Assembly (NCBI GenBank): GCA_019637555.1
Contig: JAHBVK010000002.1
Location: 178,896-242,895, forward strand
Length of the DNA stretch: 64,000 nt
Source: Anaerolineae bacterium
Lineage (GTDB): Bacteria; Chloroflexota; Anaerolineae; Aggregatilineales; UBA2796
Reading direction: 5' to 3'
This document shows, in pieces, positions 61,107 to 64,000 of this stretch (the first letter of the stretch is position 1; each line of letters begins with the position of its first letter). The position numbers were made by a program, and so were the translations under genes. The notes below the pieces were generated by a model, which had not been told where the DNA came from, did not search any database, and saw only the letters and a list, made by a program, of their open reading frames with translations.

Positions 61107-62198
61107 TCAACGGTTGCGACTACGATACAGAATATACATGAAATACGGTGCGCCGATCATCGCCGTGACGATGCCGATGGGTAATTCACTCGGGGAGATG
61201 ACCCAACGCCCCACCAGATCAGCAAGCACCAATAACGCACCCCCGAATAGGGCGCTGACGGGCAAGACCCCCTCGTGCGCCGGACCGACGAGGCGGCGGG
61301 TGACGTGCGGCGCGACCAGACCAACGAAGCCGATCACGCCGGAGACTGCCACCGCCGCCGCCGCCAGCGCCACGCTGATGATCAGCAGCAGCAGTCGTTG
61401 CCGTTCGACGCGCAAGCCTAAGCCTTTGGCGGTGTCATCACCGAGTCCGAGCGTGTTCAGATTGCGCGATAGCAAGAACGCCAGCGGCAGAAAGACCAGC
61501 AGCCAGCCCGCGATGGCACGAACGTGATCCCAGTTGCGCCCGTAAACGCTGCCTGTCAGCCAGACATACGCTTGCTGCACTTCGTTGATGTTGCCGAACA
61601 GCAGCATCACGGTGGTGATCGCGCCGATGATCGCTTCTAGCGCGATGCCGATCAGGATCAGGCGGATTGGCGTGGTATTGCCGCGCTTCCACGCTAGTAC
61701 ATAGATCAATATGGCGGTGATCAACGCCCCCGCAAACGCGCCGAAGGGCAGATAGCTGATCGGCACATTTCTGAACCAGACGATCATGCCAACAGCGACC
61801 ACACTCGCGCCACCGCTGACGCCGAGCAAATACGGATCGGCAAGCGGGTTGCGGGTGATCCCCTGCATGATCGTGCCGGAGGTTGCCAGTGCCGCCCCCA
61901 CCAGAAACGCCAGCAAGATGCGCGGTAAGCGGAAGGTATGCACCACCAAACGGAAGTTGGCGTAATCGGGGTGATCCTGATTGATGTCCAGCAGCGTACG
62001 CACGACTTCACCGGGTGGGATGTTGTACTCGCCATAGCTGATGCTGAACACCAGCGTGACGAACGTGAAAGCGATCAGCAGCAGCATGACCAGCGGTACC
62101 CGCTTATCGATGCGGTAGGAGAAGAAGGGCAGCCAGCGCGGGCGGAGCGTCACCCAGATCGGTGCGGGGGTTTTTGGCGGCACGGACTCGGCGGACAT
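61107..62198 (-). CDS. FecCD-family ABC transporter permease
   Basis: 363 residues, about ten membrane helices. Seen: [47 protein letters not shown] core (here [18 protein letters not shown]), [16 protein letters not shown] (coupling region), and a C-terminal [19 protein letters not shown]. Forms a heterodimer with the next permease. 37 bases upstream of the ATPase gene. Confidence 0.93.
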   Translation of the reverse strand: MSAESVPPKTPAPIWVTLRPRWLPFFSYRIDKRVPLVMLLLIAFTFVTLVFSISYGEYNIPPGEVVRTLLDINQDHPDYANFRLVVHTFRLPRILLAFLVGAALATSGTIMQGITRNPLADPYLLGVSGGASVVAVGMIVWFRNVPISYLPFGAFAGALITAILIYVLAWKRGNTTPIRLILIGIALEAIIGAITTVMLLFGNINEVQQAYVWLTGSVYGRNWDHVRAIAGWLLVFLPLAFLLSRNLNTLGLGDDTAKGLGLRVERQRLLLLIISVALAAAAVAVSGVIGFVGLVAPHVTRRLVGPAHEGVLPVSALFGGALLVLADLVGRWVISPSELPIGIVTAMIGAPYFMYILYRSRNR

Positions 62199-62225
62199 CA
62201 GCAGTTCACTTTCAGCGGCTCAATC

Positions 62226-63338
62226 TCAGCGCTTAACTTTCCAGCGCGCCAGCCAGATGAAGAACGGCGCACCGATCACCGCCATGATCACACCAACGGG
62301 TAGTTCCTGCGGACGGATGACCACGCGCGCGCCAACATCCGCCACCGTGACCAGCAGCGCGCCCATAATCGCGGAGTATGGCACGATCCAGCGGTAATCA
62401 ACACCGACGAGGAAGCGCACAATATGCGGCACCACCAGCCCGACGAAACCCACCGGTCCCGCCAGCGCCACCGCGCCGCCAGCCAGCAGCACCACGATCC
62501 CCGCGGAGAGCAGCCGTATCCACAGCGTATTTTGCCCCAAGCCTTTCGCCACATCGTCACCGAGACTGATGGTAGTGATCTGGCGGCTGATCAGCCACGC
62601 GCCGATCAAACCGACGATCATATAGGGCGCGGTTTGCAACAGCAGTGTCATATCCCGCCCCGCCAGCGATCCCGCCGTCCAGAAGCGGATTTTGTCCAGC
62701 GTTTGCTGGTCGCTGATCAGGATAGCGGTGGTGAAGGCGGAGATGAACGAGGTCAGGATCACGCCCGCCAGCGTTAACTTCATCGGTGTCGCGCCGCCGC
62801 GTCCCATTGAGCCAATGGCGTAAACGATCAGCGCTGCCACGCCCGCGCCGACGAAGCCGAACAAGGCATAGACCGAAAGCGGCGGATTGCCCAGCAGAAA
62901 GACCGCCAGCACAACCGCGAACGCCGCGCCGCTGTTGATGCCCAGAATACCCGAATCCGCCAGCGGATTGCGCGTCAGCCCTTGCATCATGGCACCTGCC
63001 ACCGCCAGCGCCGCCCCGACGATTGCACCGGAGAGCACACGCGGCAAGCGCACCGTTTGAATGATCAGATGGTTGAACTGCGTGCTGTCGGGGTTGAACA
63101 ATGCCTCATAAACCACGCGCGGGGAAATATCCGCCGCGCCCAGCGTGATGCTCCACAACAGGCACAACAGCAGCACTGCGATGGCGATCACCAAGCCGGG
63201 CAGCAGCAGCGATCTTCTGCCGAGGATACGGCTGCTGTTCGCCTGCGGGCGCGTCCGAGCACTGGCAGCGACAGCGACGGCAACATTGGCGTTAGCGTTA
63301 GCATTGCGTCGGGCAATTGTTTTGGCTTGTGCAGTCAT
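62226..63338 (-). CDS. FecCD-family ABC transporter permease
   Basis: 370 residues. Same family: VRLPRVLSGAIVGAALAVAG, MMQGLTRNPLADSGILGI, GLVVPHIVRFLVG, LPVGVIMAVIGAPFFIWLA. An odd N terminus of about 40 residues contains a NANANANVAVAVAA low-complexity tract before the first helix. Start at 63338, preceded by GGAAG; an upstream frame to 63425 lacks a ribosome site. First gene of the importer operon; no substrate-binding protein gene is in view. Confidence 0.92.
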   Translation of the reverse strand: MTAQAKTIARRNANANANVAVAVAASARTRPQANSSRILGRRSLLLPGLVIAIAVLLLCLLWSITLGAADISPRVVYEALFNPDSTQFNHLIIQTVRLPRVLSGAIVGAALAVAGAMMQGLTRNPLADSGILGINSGAAFAVVLAVFLLGNPPLSVYALFGFVGAGVAALIVYAIGSMGRGGATPMKLTLAGVILTSFISAFTTAILISDQQTLDKIRFWTAGSLAGRDMTLLLQTAPYMIVGLIGAWLISRQITTISLGDDVAKGLGQNTLWIRLLSAGIVVLLAGGAVALAGPVGFVGLVVPHIVRFLVGVDYRWIVPYSAIMGALLVTVADVGARVVIRPQELPVGVIMAVIGAPFFIWLARWKVKR

Positions 63339-63655
63339 CGGCTTCCGGAGATCGTCTGAAGTGTTGAATAGGATACTACGGAGAGATCGTACTCCTGTTG
63401 AGCAGCGAATTTCAACACAAAGCATTAAGTGATGTTTTTCACGAGATGCGAATAAAGTTGAACGCGGGTGAAATTTTAGCTAAAGGTGTGTTTATGTCGC
63501 TTCTTCACGCTGCTATTCCGGCTGCTGTTCTGCACTGAAATCGGTGATTAACGACGCCACTGGAAACCGCCCATCACGTAGATTACTATTGGTTCAAGGT
63601 AAGTGCTTAACGTTAGGACTCCGCTTTAGTTGACTGTGGCGGAGATGGAGTTGCT
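63339..63655. other. Gene-free divergent region
   Basis: 317 bases between the importer operon and the rightmost gene. No Fur-box-like palindrome, riboswitch or repeat family was recognised. Possible minus-strand promoter TTGAAA (63415-63410), 18 bases, TACGAT is weak. Confidence 0.4.
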
Positions 63656-64000
63656 ATGTTTCGCTTTGATGACAGCGATCCGCAGTTCGTGATCATTTAT
63701 ACGGGAGATAAGCACGCGCTGCCCGATGATTACCGCCAATCGTTCAAGTTCTGGGCGGAACAACTGAAGCGCCGTGAACGCTTCGGCGTGATCATGGTCG
63801 ATGAGCCGCACGAACACCCCGAAGGCGAAAGCGATGAAGATCACCGCCAGCACGAAGCCGAATTCGCGCGGGTGATCAACGATTTCCGCCGCGACTATCG
63901 GGAGAGTACCAGCCAGCAAAACGTCGGTTATGCGCGGGTGATGCCGCTGGCGTGGAACGATCTCTATTTCTCCGAAGCGGGATCGTGGGATCGCTATGTG
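63656..64000 (+). CDS. Truncated gene of unknown function running off the window
   Basis: The frame is open from the ATG at 63656 to the last base, 115 codons. GGAG lies five bases before the ATG. The protein begins MFRFDDSDPQFVIIYTGDK and is rich in charged residues (EHPEGESDEDHRQHEAEF, ARVINDFRRDYRES). No family recognised; the C terminus lies outside the window. Confidence 0.7.
   Translation, partial: MFRFDDSDPQFVIIYTGDKHALPDDYRQSFKFWAEQLKRRERFGVIMVDEPHEHPEGESDEDHRQHEAEFARVINDFRRDYRESTSQQNVGYARVMPLAWNDLYFSEAGSWDRYV

Noticed and set aside
63470..63590. Possible cobalamin riboswitch (GCCACTGG and GGTGAAAT elements)
   Set aside because: The two elements lie on the strand opposite the importer, and spacing and the rest of the B12 box do not fit.

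Overview
The window looks like a chromosomal segment of a Chloroflexota bacterium (Anaerolineae-like; this lineage call is inference). It is about 57% GC by eye and gene-dense. The indications are a coenzyme F420 operon, an isopentenyl phosphate kinase beside a mevalonate kinase (the alternative mevalonate route described in Roseiflexus), a very long multi-GAF histidine kinase with several response regulators, a SARP/BTAD-type regulator, and lipid-linked sugar genes. No tRNA, rRNA, CRISPR array, insertion sequence or prophage was recognised.

Layout. 1-4.1 kb (minus strand): an OmpR-type response regulator, a single-domain receiver, a receiver lacking its phospho-acceptor Asp, an SDR oxidoreductase and three small membrane/stress proteins. 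4.3-6.0 kb (plus): an SRPBCC protein with a long Pro-rich, basic tail, preceded by a near-consensus promoter that predicts a leaderless mRNA. 6.1-9.8 kb (minus): a compact F420 operon, npdG-cofE-nitroreductase-cofD-cofC, with coupled starts. 10.1-11.4 kb: an SsnA-like amidohydrolase. 11.6-23.2 kb (minus): a signalling operon of a response regulator with a degenerate GGDEF domain, a 3011-residue histidine kinase with (by my reading) 14 GAF domains, a CheY-like receiver and an alpha/beta hydrolase. 23.6-25.6 kb (plus): a BTAD-type regulator and a TetR regulator. 25.7-30.7 kb (minus): thiolase, a deazaflavin (F420)-dependent reductase family protein, isopentenyl phosphate kinase, mevalonate kinase and a decaprenyl-phosphate phosphoribosyltransferase-like UbiA protein, so isoprenoid precursor supply and a use of polyprenyl phosphate lie together. 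30.8-33.7 kb: TlyA methyltransferase, L,D-transpeptidase, MoaB/MogA.

33.7-45.6 kb is mostly envelope and glycan: an ABC-2-like permease, an epimerase, three SAM methyltransferases, a GT2 glycosyltransferase, a ChbG/HpnK-like deacetylase, a PIG-V-like mannosyltransferase, phosphomannomutase, a PD40-repeat exported protein, a DinB protein, and an unusual membrane-anchored trypsin-fold-like protein with a GDCGG motif. 45.6-50.5 kb: a P-loop kinase, prfB with a conserved +1 programmed frameshift, a SerA homologue lacking the usual active-site Arg, a small membrane protein and a MoxR ATPase. 50.7-56.7 kb: gmd and rmd (GDP-D-rhamnose), a DUF4397 lipoprotein and a TPR membrane protein. 56.9-60.1 kb: OsmC, DUF3052, a MetE-like protein and a secreted SH3 protein. 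60.3-63.3 kb (minus): a FecCD-type ABC importer (two permeases, one ATPase, no binding protein in view). A truncated plus-strand gene runs off the right end.

The intergenic spaces carry at least three families of short palindromic repeats, preferentially at convergent gene ends or directly after stop codons. They explain several long but false ORFs and probably act as terminators or REP/MITE-like elements. All names come from reading sequence motifs without database searches.
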